A stretch of 30,553 nucleotides of DNA from Acidobacteriota bacterium (GTDB taxonomy: Bacteria; Acidobacteriota; Thermoanaerobaculia; Thermoanaerobaculales; Sulfomarinibacteraceae): assembly GCA_030637805.1 (NCBI GenBank), contig DAOWFV010000136.1, forward strand, positions 1 to 30,553, given 5' to 3'. Below are positions 6,930 through 15,149 of this stretch, piece after piece. The translations under genes were made by a program, and so were the position numbers. Each line of letters begins with the position of its first letter. The first letter of the stretch is position 1. The notes under the pieces are model-generated. The model was not told where the DNA came from and searched no databases. It saw only the letters and a list, made by a program, of their open reading frames with translations.

Positions 6930-8240
6930 ATGAACCAGCGCGACATGAGGGGTGGTAACTACGCGGCGGAGCTGCAGTCTCCGGAAACCTATCGAGATCG
7001 CCGTCGACGGCTCGCGGAGCGAGTGGGCTCGGGCACTGTGGTGCTGTGGGGGGCGGGAGATGACCGGGGTTATGGAGACGTCGGTACCTTTCGACAGGGT
7101 TCGAGTTTCTTCTACCTCACGGGTGTCGAGCTCCCGAACGCAGTCGCGGTGCTACGCCCCGAGGAAGGAGGGGATCTCCTTTTCCTGCCGCCGCGCAACC
7201 CCAACATAGAGCGTTGGACGGGGCCAAAGTGGGGGCCGGGAGAGGAGGCGGCAGCTGCCTTCGGTTTCGACGAGGTGCTGTCTACGGAGGCAACGGAGAC
7301 TGTGATTGATGCGCGCCGGCGGCCGGTGCCGGGACTCGAGGGGCGGCTCCATGGGTGGTTGGCCGAGCCCGGCGCCGTTCTGTGGACCGAGCTCCCGGCC
7401 GTTTCCAGCGGCGCCGAGCTTCCCCCAACACACCGTTTCGTGGCGAAGCTGCGCGACCGGCTGCCGACCTTTGAGGTTCGCGATCTGGGCGAGCACCTGA
7501 CCGCCCTCCGTCTAGTCAAGGATGATGGGGAGATCGGACTCATGAGGAGGGCGATGGCTGCCACGATCGAGGGTCACCGTCGGGCCGCTCGGTCCGTGTC
7601 GCCGGGGGTCAGCGAGGGGGCGGTCGACGGAGCGGTCTACGCGGCCTTTCGAGAGTCCGGTGCGGAGGGTCTTTCCTTCCCCACTATCGTCGGTTCGGGC
7701 TACAACGCCACGACCCTCCACTACGATCAGAACGCCGGAACCTGCCGTGACGGTGAGCTGGTGGTGGTGGATATCGGGGCGCGCTACGGCTACTACTGCG
7801 GAGATCTGACCCGGAGCTATCCTGTGAACGGCCGTTTTTCGAAGCGTCAGCGCGAGATTTACGAGCTCGTGCTCGAGGCGCATGACCGCGCGGCAGAGGC
7901 CATCCGACCCGGCATCACGATGTCCGAGTTGCGTAAGATCGCGTTCGGCGTGATCGAGGGTTCGGACCTTCGCGATACGGAGGGCGAGCCGCTAGGGCAG
8001 TACTTCATCCATGGACTCGGCCACTTTCTCGGGCTCGACGCTCACGACCCGGGCGGTGACGAGGTAGTCCTTGAACCGGGGATGGTCATTACCAACGAGC
8101 CCGGCATCTACCTTCCCGAAGAGGAGCTTGGGGTACGCATCGAGAATGATTTCGTGGTCACCGCCGACGGCGGCGAAAACCTCTCCGCTGAGCTGCCGAC
8201 GAGCATCAGTGACGTGGAAGAGATGATGCGCCAGGAGTGA
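6930..8240 (+). CDS. pepP: Xaa-Pro aminopeptidase (M24B family)
   Basis: The enzyme removes N-terminal residues preceding proline from peptides in the cytoplasm. The 436-residue product has the creatinase-like N-terminal domain (about 10-190) and the pita-bread catalytic domain with all five metal ligands: D281 and D292 in VVVDIG...GDLTRSYP, H365 in HGLGHFLGLDAHD, E390 in TNEPGIYL and E405 in VRIENDF. H264 in LHYDQN is the usual active-site histidine. The frame extends upstream to a TTG inside the heptad repeat, but the ATG at 6930 is chosen because GGAGG lies seven bases before it. It is monocistronic and divergent from the HMG-CoA synthase operon. Confidence 0.92.
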   Translation: MNQRDMRGGNYAAELQSPETYRDRRRRLAERVGSGTVVLWGAGDDRGYGDVGTFRQGSSFFYLTGVELPNAVAVLRPEEGGDLLFLPPRNPNIERWTGPKWGPGEEAAAAFGFDEVLSTEATETVIDARRRPVPGLEGRLHGWLAEPGAVLWTELPAVSSGAELPPTHRFVAKLRDRLPTFEVRDLGEHLTALRLVKDDGEIGLMRRAMAATIEGHRRAARSVSPGVSEGAVDGAVYAAFRESGAEGLSFPTIVGSGYNATTLHYDQNAGTCRDGELVVVDIGARYGYYCGDLTRSYPVNGRFSKRQREIYELVLEAHDRAAEAIRPGITMSELRKIAFGVIEGSDLRDTEGEPLGQYFIHGLGHFLGLDAHDPGGDEVVLEPGMVITNEPGIYLPEEELGVRIENDFVVTADGGENLSAELPTSISDVEEMMRQE

Positions 8241-8259
8241 AGCGCAGACCAGAGCATTA

Positions 8260-8580
8260 GGAATTCGGAATTCGGAATTAGGAATTAACGGCGCGGGGAG
8301 GCGACCGAGTGGCTCAAAGTGTTGTGCCCGCGCTGGGGCACTCTCGGGGCGCGCTCCGGCAGAAGGTCGCGACACCTTTCAGAAGCGCAAATCCGTAGCT
8401 TTGGAACACGCGACGATCTGGAGTACTCGTACCCTCCGGGCGCCAGTACCCCGCCGACGGTAGCGGTTTGTTGCCGCACCCGGCGAAATTGAGAATTGAG
8501 AATTGAGAATTGCAGATCGAGCTATCTCCGATTTGGGCAAGCGTCCTTAACTCAAAACTCAAAACTAAGAACTCAAAACT
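8260..8580 (+). repeat. Family B element with three heptad arrays
   Basis: This element fills most of the 397-base gap after pepP. It begins with GAATTCG/GAATTAG heptads (8260-8288), runs into the conserved GGCGCGGGGAGGCGACCGAG core with GTGGCTC, then a variable 180 bases, an AATTGAG array (8486-8513) and a final AACTCAA array (8549-8580). The core matches the copies at 13685, 17050, 22240 and 27859. The D-arm-like GCGACCGAGTGGCTC made me consider a tRNA, but no T-arm or acceptor stem exists. Confidence 0.8.
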
Positions 8581-8624
8581 CCTCGCAGGGAGTCCTCCGC
8601 GAGGTTCCCGAGCTCCGACAGCGA

Positions 8625-8630
8625 TATACT
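8625..8630 (+). promoter_or_regulatory. -10 box of the large histidine kinase gene
   Basis: TATACT lies seven bases before the ATG at 8638 and no Shine-Dalgarno sequence is present, which suggests a nearly leaderless message. No convincing -35 box is seen. Confidence 0.4.
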
Positions 8631-8637
8631 CCGGATA

Positions 8638-11600
8638 ATGAATGGGCCTTCGGTCGGCAGCTCGCAGTTGAGATCGTGGTGTCTTGCCCTTGCGGCGGTC
8701 GTCGTGTGCGGACCCTGGCCTGGCTGGGACCCCGCGCCGGTGGCCGTGCTCGGCCTCTGTGGCGGACTTCTTTTTCTCGCACGCCCGCGCGGCCGGGGCT
8801 GGTTGCCGTGGGTGGCGGTGGGTGTCTCGGTCGTGGTGTTCGTGTGGCCAGCCGCCGATGACGCCCTTCCCGAGGAGCTGTCGGCCCAGCTCGACGGCCA
8901 CTGCCGCGAGATGCTGGACGCGGCCGAGGAGATCGCGGCCAATCCGGTCGTGCTGCGTCTGCTCGGCGCCGCGGGGGAGGCCGTGGATCCCGCTCAGCCG
9001 TTTAGGGTCCTCGAGCGCGGCTCGCGAGGGGCCGCGGGCCGCACAACCTACCTCGCCGATGATCGCGGACAGGTCGTTGCGTGGGGTGGCGCCGAACGCG
9101 CCCTTCCATTCGGTGTCCGTCCTCTCGGTCAACGCCAGTGGGGGGTCGCCTGGTCTGCGGGAAGCGCCGATCTCTGGCTGCGGGAGCCGGTTTTGGTCGA
9201 GGGTCGGATGGTGGGAACGGTCATCGTCTCCGATCACGGCTCCCTGGCTGCTATCCGGGTGTGGGGGATGACGGCGTCGCGAGGCTCTACCCTTCACCTC
9301 GGTCTCAACCATCCCGGTACAGCAGTGGTGCGCGCCGCGAGCAGCCCGGGTGTGGAGGTTCCGGTCTCGAGCGCGGCAGTTGCTACCGAGTCAGGTTTCA
9401 ACGCGTGCTGGCTTGGATGGATGTTGCTGGCGGTCGCCGCGCTGATCTGGGAGCCAAGGATGGCATGGGCTGTGGTGATTTTGGGCTGGGGAGCGCTGGT
9501 GGCTGCTCCGGGGCCCCCCAGTGAGGCCGCGCTGGTCGTCGCGGTGTTGATGGCCGGAGCCGCGGGTGGGCGGCTGGGGACGGTTCTCGGTCCTCTCTGG
9601 GCGCGGGCCCTTGTTGTAACCGGCCTCGTGGGGGCCTCGTTGATGGCGGTCCTGGGCTTCCCGGCGGAGCGATTCGGGTGGCTGCCGGAGCACCTGTTGC
9701 GTCCGGGTTGGGGTGGCGCCTGGATGGTGGCTCTGGTCTGGTTGGTGGTGGCCTGGCCGGGTGTTTCACGAACGAGGTTTCCGCTCGCCCGCCGGCTGCA
9801 AGTGGCGTCCCTTCTGGCCCTCCTGGGCCTCGGCCTGCACCTGGCCCGCGTTCCGGTGGAGCTCGAACGCAGAGGGCGCGAAGGTCGCGGCGTCGTGCTT
9901 CCGCGCGGCGATCTCCAGCTGGAAGCGCGCCTGCCTGCGCCGCCGGAAAGCTGTCGCCTCGGAGATTTGGCGCCGGTTCTGGCGGCACAATGGGGGCTCC
10001 CCGGCTGGCGGACCCCCGCCGAGCTGGTCCTGGTCGGTGAGGACGGCGCCGAGATCTCCCGGTGGGGTGACCTTTCGCCGGCGGGAGATCGCATCCGCGT
10101 CGCACGGTGGTGGAACCTGGAGGGTGGCGCGGGACCCCAGTTGGAGCTCCTGGTGGCCACCGAACCCTGGAGTTGGCTCGGCGATTGGCGCACCGGGGTC
10201 ACCTTGGAGGAGGCCAGCAGCAGCCGGGTTTGGTTTGCCGTCCTGACGCGTTCGGGAGATGTCGCTGCCAGCCTTCATCCGGAGTTTCGCGGCCTCGACG
10301 CGATCACGGCCGGTGAGCTCTTTCACAACGGCGGTGGGTGGACCCGCCTCGAGGTGGGGGAGGACCGGAGGCTGGCCAGGGTGTGGCGGAGGGAGCAGTG
10401 GCTGGTGGCGGCGGTGGCCCCCCACACCTCTCGGTCGGATTGGGTCGTACGCACTGCGATCGCGGCGCTCTGGGCTTTTTTCGGTACCCTCCTCGCCCTC
10501 CCGCCGGTTCTGAGACGACAACATGTGTCGACCTTCGGTGGCCGGTTGCGACTGCTCGTTGCGGGTGGGGTCGTTCTGCCGTTGGCGATCCTGACGCTGT
10601 TCCTGCACCAGCGCATCGGCGGCCAGGAGCTCCGCCTGGAGCAGGCCCGCGGGCTCGAGGCCTTGAAGGCTGCGCGGTACACGATGATCAACCTGGGAGG
10701 GGCCTTCGCGGTGGACGATGAGCTTGCGCGTTGGCTCGCCTCGGGATGGGGCGGTGAAGTGGCTTTGTGGGATGGGATCGTGCCAGTGGCCACGTCGCGC
10801 CCCGACCTAGTGAGCATCGGGGCTCTGCCGCAGCTTCCCGCGGCTGCCGCCTACCCCTCGTTCCTCCTCGGCAGGGACGATCCCATGGTTCTCCGCTGGC
10901 GGGATCGGGTGGTGGCCACAGGTCCGGTCGATCTGCAAGGCAATCGTCTCTTACTCCACCTTTACCGCTCCGACCCGATTCGCACCGGATCGAACCTCGG
11001 GGCCGTCGATTGGCTACTTACCGGCGCCCTCCTTTCCGCCCTCCTCGCTCTGGCCCTTACGACCGGGGTCGAACGGAGATTGAGCGCCTCCCTGCGCGAG
11101 CTGGTCGCGTTGGCCCGAAAGCTCCTCGACGGTGAGCCCGTCGGTCCGTTTCCACAGCCCAAAGAGACCGATCTCGCTGAAGTACTCGATGCGGTTCGAT
11201 CGATGAACGAGGAAGTTCATCAGCGTGAGCTCAGCCTTCGCCATCAGGAGGAGCTACTCCGCATTACCCTCTCCACCCTGGCGCCGGCGGTGGTGGTGCT
11301 CGAGCCAGACGGGGGGGTTCGTTTTGCAAACCCGAGTGCCCGACGGCTCGAGGACGAGTACGACGATCTCTTTCTCGAGCGGGTACGTGTGGTCGCCGGT
11401 CGGGATTGGGCCGGGGACACAGTGTCCGAGACGGTTCAGCCCGTAGCTGGTAGTGACCTGACATGGAGGATCGGCGTGGCTGGAGTCCCCTTCCCCGACG
11501 GCAGTCGTGGCTTGGTGGCGGTGGTGGATGACGTCACCGATCTCGTGCGGGCGGATCGAATGCAGCAGCTCAACCAAATGGCGCGGATTGTGGCCCACGA

Positions 11601-12240
11601 GGTGAAAAACCCCTTGACGCCGATTCGCCTTTGGACCGAAGAGCTGGAGGCGGCGCGGCGCCGCAACGATCCCGAATTGGGTTCCCTCCTGGAGGAGGCA
11701 TGTCGGGAGATCTCGGTGCAGGTGGAACGCCTGCAGGGGACGGCGAACTCGTTTTCAAACCTGGTGGCGCTGGAGGTTTGGACGCCCGAACCGGTGGATC
11801 TGGTGCGACTTCTCGAGGAGGTCCCCAGCGGTTCGGAGATTCTCGAACGGCGCGGCGTGCGAATCGTGCGCGAGGTGACCTCCCCCGCACCTCCGCCTGT
11901 TACAGGCGACCGGCAGTGGTTGAGTCGCGCTTTAGCAAACCTCGTCCAGAACAGCATAGACGCTCTGGGAGGCGAGCCCGGAGAAGTGTTCCTACGACTC
12001 GCTTCTGAGGGTGACCGCGTGGTGCTCGAGGTCGAGGATACAGGAGGCGGCGTGCCCGATCATCGTCTCCCCGATCTCTTTTCTCCGCAGTTCTCGACAA
12101 CCACTGCGGGGAGTGGCCTCGGTCTCGCCCTGGTCCATCAGGTGGTGGCGCGATGCCATGGTCGGGTCGCAGCTGTCAACGGGGAGCGGGGGCTGCTCGT
12201 TCGGCTCGAGTTCCCGTCATCCATCCCTCTGGTACGATAA
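8638..12240 (+). CDS. Large multi-sensor membrane histidine kinase (NtrY-like core)
   Basis: This 1200-residue kinase has a conventional C-terminal core: a PAS domain (about 873-965), phospho-acceptor H987 in ARIVAHEVKNPLTPIRLW, N-box N1105 in ALANLVQNSID, G1 box around D1134 (EDTGGGVPD), then an F/G2 region ending GSGLGLALV. The NPLTPI H-box and HAMP-PAS layout are NtrY-like. The N-terminal 810 residues are unusual: helices at about 10-70, an extracytoplasmic region (about 72-255), a membrane block of six or so helices (255-405), a second extracytoplasmic region (406-600), two helices (602-657), a third region (658-788) and a last helix before HAMP. No response regulator is adjacent, so it is an orphan. 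The lipoprotein gene follows after four bases. Confidence 0.88.
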   Translation: MNGPSVGSSQLRSWCLALAAVVVCGPWPGWDPAPVAVLGLCGGLLFLARPRGRGWLPWVAVGVSVVVFVWPAADDALPEELSAQLDGHCREMLDAAEEIAANPVVLRLLGAAGEAVDPAQPFRVLERGSRGAAGRTTYLADDRGQVVAWGGAERALPFGVRPLGQRQWGVAWSAGSADLWLREPVLVEGRMVGTVIVSDHGSLAAIRVWGMTASRGSTLHLGLNHPGTAVVRAASSPGVEVPVSSAAVATESGFNACWLGWMLLAVAALIWEPRMAWAVVILGWGALVAAPGPPSEAALVVAVLMAGAAGGRLGTVLGPLWARALVVTGLVGASLMAVLGFPAERFGWLPEHLLRPGWGGAWMVALVWLVVAWPGVSRTRFPLARRLQVASLLALLGLGLHLARVPVELERRGREGRGVVLPRGDLQLEARLPAPPESCRLGDLAPVLAAQWGLPGWRTPAELVLVGEDGAEISRWGDLSPAGDRIRVARWWNLEGGAGPQLELLVATEPWSWLGDWRTGVTLEEASSSRVWFAVLTRSGDVAASLHPEFRGLDAITAGELFHNGGGWTRLEVGEDRRLARVWRREQWLVAAVAPHTSRSDWVVRTAIAALWAFFGTLLALPPVLRRQHVSTFGGRLRLLVAGGVVLPLAILTLFLHQRIGGQELRLEQARGLEALKAARYTMINLGGAFAVDDELARWLASGWGGEVALWDGIVPVATSRPDLVSIGALPQLPAAAAYPSFLLGRDDPMVLRWRDRVVATGPVDLQGNRLLLHLYRSDPIRTGSNLGAVDWLLTGALLSALLALALTTGVERRLSASLRELVALARKLLDGEPVGPFPQPKETDLAEVLDAVRSMNEEVHQRELSLRHQEELLRITLSTLAPAVVVLEPDGGVRFANPSARRLEDEYDDLFLERVRVVAGRDWAGDTVSETVQPVAGSDLTWRIGVAGVPFPDGSRGLVAVVDDVTDLVRADRMQQLNQMARIVAHEVKNPLTPIRLWTEELEAARRRNDPELGSLLEEACREISVQVERLQGTANSFSNLVALEVWTPEPVDLVRLLEEVPSGSEILERRGVRIVREVTSPAPPPVTGDRQWLSRALANLVQNSIDALGGEPGEVFLRLASEGDRVVLEVEDTGGGVPDHRLPDLFSPQFSTTTAGSGLGLALVHQVVARCHGRVAAVNGERGLLVRLEFPSSIPLVR

Positions 12241-12244
12241 CTCC

Positions 12245-13627
12245 ATGAGGTGTCACCGAGACAAAGCGGTCTCGATGTTATTGCTCGCCGCCGTGGCGGC
12301 GGGGTGTGGTGGAGGCAGAGCTCAACCCTCATTCCACGAGGTGGCGCGGGCTCCGCGGCGCCTCGTGATGTGGCTGGAAAGCGAAGGAATCGATGCCGGC
12401 TCGGCGGGAATGCTGCAGCTCGCGGGCGTGGACGAGGTGGTCCAGCGGCGCGGGGTCATAGATGTTGCGGGACAGGCGCCGGTGCTTCGCCTGGATCCAG
12501 TTTCAAAGGCGGAAGGTGCGATTCCGGTGGGGATCGCGCTGGAAGTCCGGGGTGCCCGTCCGGGACTTGACAGGGCCATGGCCGACGCCGTGTGGCGCGG
12601 CATCGAGTCGGAGTTGGACGGGGCGATCCCGGCCGAGCTGATTCTCGACCTGCCCCATCTCACCGAGGGCCTCGACCAGTTTGTCGCTGACCTCGTCGAG
12701 GTATCGGGCTTGGTGGTGACGCCGGTGCTCAGCTTCGAGCAGCTGCAGGAGGAGTACGGCATCAAGGTGGCGCGGGCGGCCCGCACCTGCCTGGTTCCCG
12801 CCTTCGGTACCGATGGAATGGATCTGCGTGGCGTCGGCGAACTCGATCCGCTGCCCCTGGAAAAGAAGCTGGCCCCCCTGGTTGGTACCGGGGTTCGGGT
12901 ACGCCTCGCCATCGTTCTCCGCCCTCGAACCGAACCCCCGCTCCACGGTCCCGGAGAAGACCTCAATCCGCTTACCGAAGGAATGACCACCACGGTCTCG
13001 ACATCTTCCACTCTTGATCGCACCTTCATCTTCGAGAAGGAACTCACCTGGAGTGGTCGCAGCTGGGGGCCGGGTGACCGCCTCGCGGTGCGTTGGATGG
13101 ATGCGAACAGGCTGAATGCAGCGCTTCAGGAGATTCACCGTCTGACCCTGCCCGAGGTCGCCGGTTGGGATCTGGTCCCGCTGCCGGATCAGACCGAGGG
13201 TCTCGGCCTGGGCCGCGACGCACTACTTCGCTACCTCGGAGGCGAGGGGCCCGAACCGGAGGTGCAGGTACAGGTGACACGAGAGGGCCGGTCCTTGCGG
13301 GTGATCCTGAGCAACCCGAGTCCGTTTTCAACAGCGGTCTCCAGCTTCGGCAACTGGGTTCAAGTGTCGGTTGACACGGGGCGGTTGGTGGCCGACGACC
13401 CGGGCACCTTCGACCGAGTGGCCGTCGGGTCGGCGCAGGGAGGGCGGTGGCGGCAGGGTGGTGTGGACGCGGTGGACGCGGTTCGCTTCAACGAGATCTA
13501 CCTTGCTCCAGGTGAGACGGTGACAAGTGGCGTCGTACGCATGCCTACCAATCGGTCGGCGGCGGTGGTCCGGTGGCACATGATGCTCTCCGACGGTACT
13601 GAGCTTAGCGGACAGGTTGAACCCTAA
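12245..13627 (+). CDS. Putative lipoprotein, operon partner of the histidine kinase
   Basis: The start is the ATG at 12245, four bases after the kinase stop; the open frame upstream only overlaps the kinase gene. The 460-residue product begins with a short basic stretch, a hydrophobic segment and the lipobox VAAGC with the lipidated cysteine at C21. A soluble domain follows with alternating strands and helices (GIALEVRG, AELILDLPHL, GLVVTPVLSF). This could be a TIM-barrel-like fold, perhaps distantly like DUF3142, which I cannot confirm. The C-terminal 120 residues look like a beta domain. Tight linkage to a kinase with three extracytoplasmic regions suggests it may be a periplasmic accessory or ligand-binding partner. 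Confidence 0.75.
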   Translation: MRCHRDKAVSMLLLAAVAAGCGGGRAQPSFHEVARAPRRLVMWLESEGIDAGSAGMLQLAGVDEVVQRRGVIDVAGQAPVLRLDPVSKAEGAIPVGIALEVRGARPGLDRAMADAVWRGIESELDGAIPAELILDLPHLTEGLDQFVADLVEVSGLVVTPVLSFEQLQEEYGIKVARAARTCLVPAFGTDGMDLRGVGELDPLPLEKKLAPLVGTGVRVRLAIVLRPRTEPPLHGPGEDLNPLTEGMTTTVSTSSTLDRTFIFEKELTWSGRSWGPGDRLAVRWMDANRLNAALQEIHRLTLPEVAGWDLVPLPDQTEGLGLGRDALLRYLGGEGPEPEVQVQVTREGRSLRVILSNPSPFSTAVSSFGNWVQVSVDTGRLVADDPGTFDRVAVGSAQGGRWRQGGVDAVDAVRFNEIYLAPGETVTSGVVRMPTNRSAAVVRWHMMLSDGTELSGQVEP

Positions 13628-13684
13628 CCCGGACTACTCACCAGCTTCCTGCCGCGGCCAATTTCGCTGCCGTAGGCAGGCGTC

Positions 13685-13851
13685 GAGTTTTGAGTTCCGA
13701 ATTTGTGGCGCTCGCAAGGGTGCGGTGAACTGCTGACTCCGAGGCGAAATCTCTTCTATCGCGCGCCGAGAGGGCACCAGCGCGGGCATGACGCTCCGAG
13801 CCACTCGATCGCTTCGCCGCGCCGAAAAATTCGAAATTCGAAATTCGAAAT
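13685..13851 (-). repeat. Family B element, minus orientation
   Basis: Read on the minus strand it begins with AAATTCG-type heptads (13825-13851, directly abutting the trmB stop codon), continues with the conserved core (GGCGCGGCGAAGCGATCGAG then TGGCTC), and ends with a short AACTCAA remnant at 13685-13697. The internal stretch around 13730-13780 matches the copy at 22345-22395 (CTGCTGACTYCGAGGCGA, then TTCTATCG, then CCGAGAGG). Confidence 0.75.
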
Positions 13852-14436
13852 CTACTTCGGTTTCTGAAGTGCGAAGGAGTGGATCTCCCGTCCTTCGATC
13901 CGGTACTTGTGCTCGAAGCCGGTCAGAGGAAGGCCCGCGAAGGCCGCGGCGCTGTCTATCGGGTCCAGATCGGGGGTGTTGCCCAGCACCTCTGCGATGA
14001 TCTCGGCGTAGTCTTGATGGTCGGACTTCACCAGCAGGCGGCCGCCGGGCTCCAGAGCACGACTCAACGCCGCCACCGTCTCGGGTTTGAAGAAACGGCG
14101 CTTGTGATGGCGCTTCTTCGGCCACGGGTCCGGGAAGAGCACGTAGAAGTTGGCGACCGAGGTCTCGGCGAGGAGACGGAAGAGGAAATCCTCGGCGGTG
14201 GTGCGCAGCAGACGGACGTTGGTGAGGCCGCGCCGGGCCGCGCGTTCGCAACACAACCGGTGATATTTCGCGGCCCTCTCCACCGCGAGGAGATTTCGTT
14301 CCGGATTGGCGGTGGCGAGCTCGTTGAGGAACTTGCCCTTTCCCGAACCGATCTCGACGTCGGTCGGGGCTTCGCGCCCGAAGAGTTTCGGCCAGCGGAG
14401 GGGGACTGCGACCTGATCGAGGTCGACGTCGATCAT
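13852..14436 (-). CDS. trmB: tRNA (guanine-N7-)-methyltransferase
   Basis: TrmB methylates N7 of G46 in the variable loop of many tRNAs using S-adenosylmethionine. The 194-residue product has the SAM-binding motif EIGSGKGKF (28-36) and the family hallmark FPDPWPKKRHHKRR (101-114), with the later GG-R-L-x-x-KSDH segment. It is slightly short at the N-terminus but complete. Its ATG overlaps the stop of the dCMP deaminase gene (ATGA), so the two are co-translated. Confidence 0.93.
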   Translation of the reverse strand: MIDVDLDQVAVPLRWPKLFGREAPTDVEIGSGKGKFLNELATANPERNLLAVERAAKYHRLCCERAARRGLTNVRLLRTTAEDFLFRLLAETSVANFYVLFPDPWPKKRHHKRRFFKPETVAALSRALEPGGRLLVKSDHQDYAEIIAEVLGNTPDLDPIDSAAAFAGLPLTGFEHKYRIEGREIHSFALQKPK

Positions 14437-14876
14437 TCGTCGGCTGGGTCGTCCGCCAGCCCGAGGTGGACCATGCGGATCTCGACCTCCTCGGCGAACT
14501 GCATCACTCGCTCATCACGGTAGAACTCACCGTAGTGAATGGTCCGAATCCCGGCGTTGACGATGAGCTTGAAGCAGCTGAAGCAGGGCGATGCGGTGAC
14601 GTAGATCTCGCTGCCTTCAAGACGGGTGCCGTGGCGCGCGGCCTGGACCAGGGCGTTGGCTTCCGCGTGTACCGTGCGCACGCAGTGGCTGTTTTCCATC
14701 AGGCAGCCGACCTCGGTGCAGTGGGCGGCGCCGCGGATCGAACCGTTGTATCCGGTGGAGAGGATGGCCTTGTCACGCACGATCACCGCACCGACGTGCT
14801 TGCGGGGGCAGGTGGAGCGGGTGGCGGCCTGCAGCGCGAGGTTCATGAAGTAGCGGTCCCAGGAAACGCGATTCAT
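14433..14876 (-). CDS. dCMP deaminase (cytidine/deoxycytidylate deaminase family)
   Basis: The 147-residue enzyme most likely converts dCMP to dUMP, feeding thymidylate synthesis. It contains the catalytic zinc motif HAEANAL (H70, E72) and PCFSC (C98, C101), plus the RSTCPRKHVGAVIV N-terminal segment typical of ComEB/dCMP deaminases. A C-H-C-C rich insertion (H52, C53, C58, H64, C65) between strands is common in this group and may bind a second zinc. It is first in a two-gene operon with trmB. No ribosome-binding site precedes the ATG; a TATACT box lies eight bases upstream. Confidence 0.9.
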   Translation of the reverse strand: MNRVSWDRYFMNLALQAATRSTCPRKHVGAVIVRDKAILSTGYNGSIRGAAHCTEVGCLMENSHCVRTVHAEANALVQAARHGTRLEGSEIYVTASPCFSCFKLIVNAGIRTIHYGEFYRDERVMQFAEEVEIRMVHLGLADDPADE

Positions 14877-14884
14877 GGCACGAG

Positions 14885-14890
14885 AGTATA
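14885..14890 (-). promoter_or_regulatory. -10 box of the dCMP deaminase-trmB operon
   Basis: TATACT on the minus strand ends eight bases before the ATG, with no Shine-Dalgarno sequence between. This fits a leaderless or nearly leaderless transcript. The -35 region is not recognisable. Confidence 0.4.
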
Positions 14891-14925
14891 ACGCGCGACG
14901 CCGGACGATTCACGAGGTGCCTGTG

Positions 14926-15121
14926 TCAGGTCTCAGGTCTCAGGTCTCAGGTCACAGGTCTCAGGCTACACAGGCTTCAGGTATCAGGTCTCATTGAAAA
15001 ATTCATGAAAGTTGCAGAAAAGGCTTGATATCGCAGGAGTACAACCGATGATTCGGTTGCGACTTGCGATGTGCGCCCTGAGACCTGAGACCTGCATCCC
15101 AATTCCGAATTCCGAATTCTC
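14926..15121 (+). repeat. Family A element followed by a short GAATTCC array
   Basis: CAGGTCT heptads (14926-14992) form the left arm and the reverse complement (about 15076-15095) the right arm. The core at 15025-15075 reads TTGATATCGCAGGA, then CAACCGA, then GGTTGCGACTTGCGATG and matches the copies at 26480 (plus) and 6761-6800 (minus). A separate small array of AATTCCG heptads (15099-15121) follows directly. The element separates the dCMP deaminase and ABC transporter genes. Confidence 0.85.
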
Positions 15122-15149
15122 AACCCCTCATTCGTTCTCTCCTGTAGAG

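Noticed and set aside
8289..8370. Possible tRNA-Ser/Leu, from a D-arm-like GCGACCGAGTGGCTC
   Set aside because: No T-arm (GGTTCRA) or acceptor pairing follows, and the same sequence is the core of family B repeats at other sites.
8314..9312. 332-codon open frame on the minus strand
   Set aside because: Runs through a family B repeat and antisense to the kinase N-terminus; no plausible domain.
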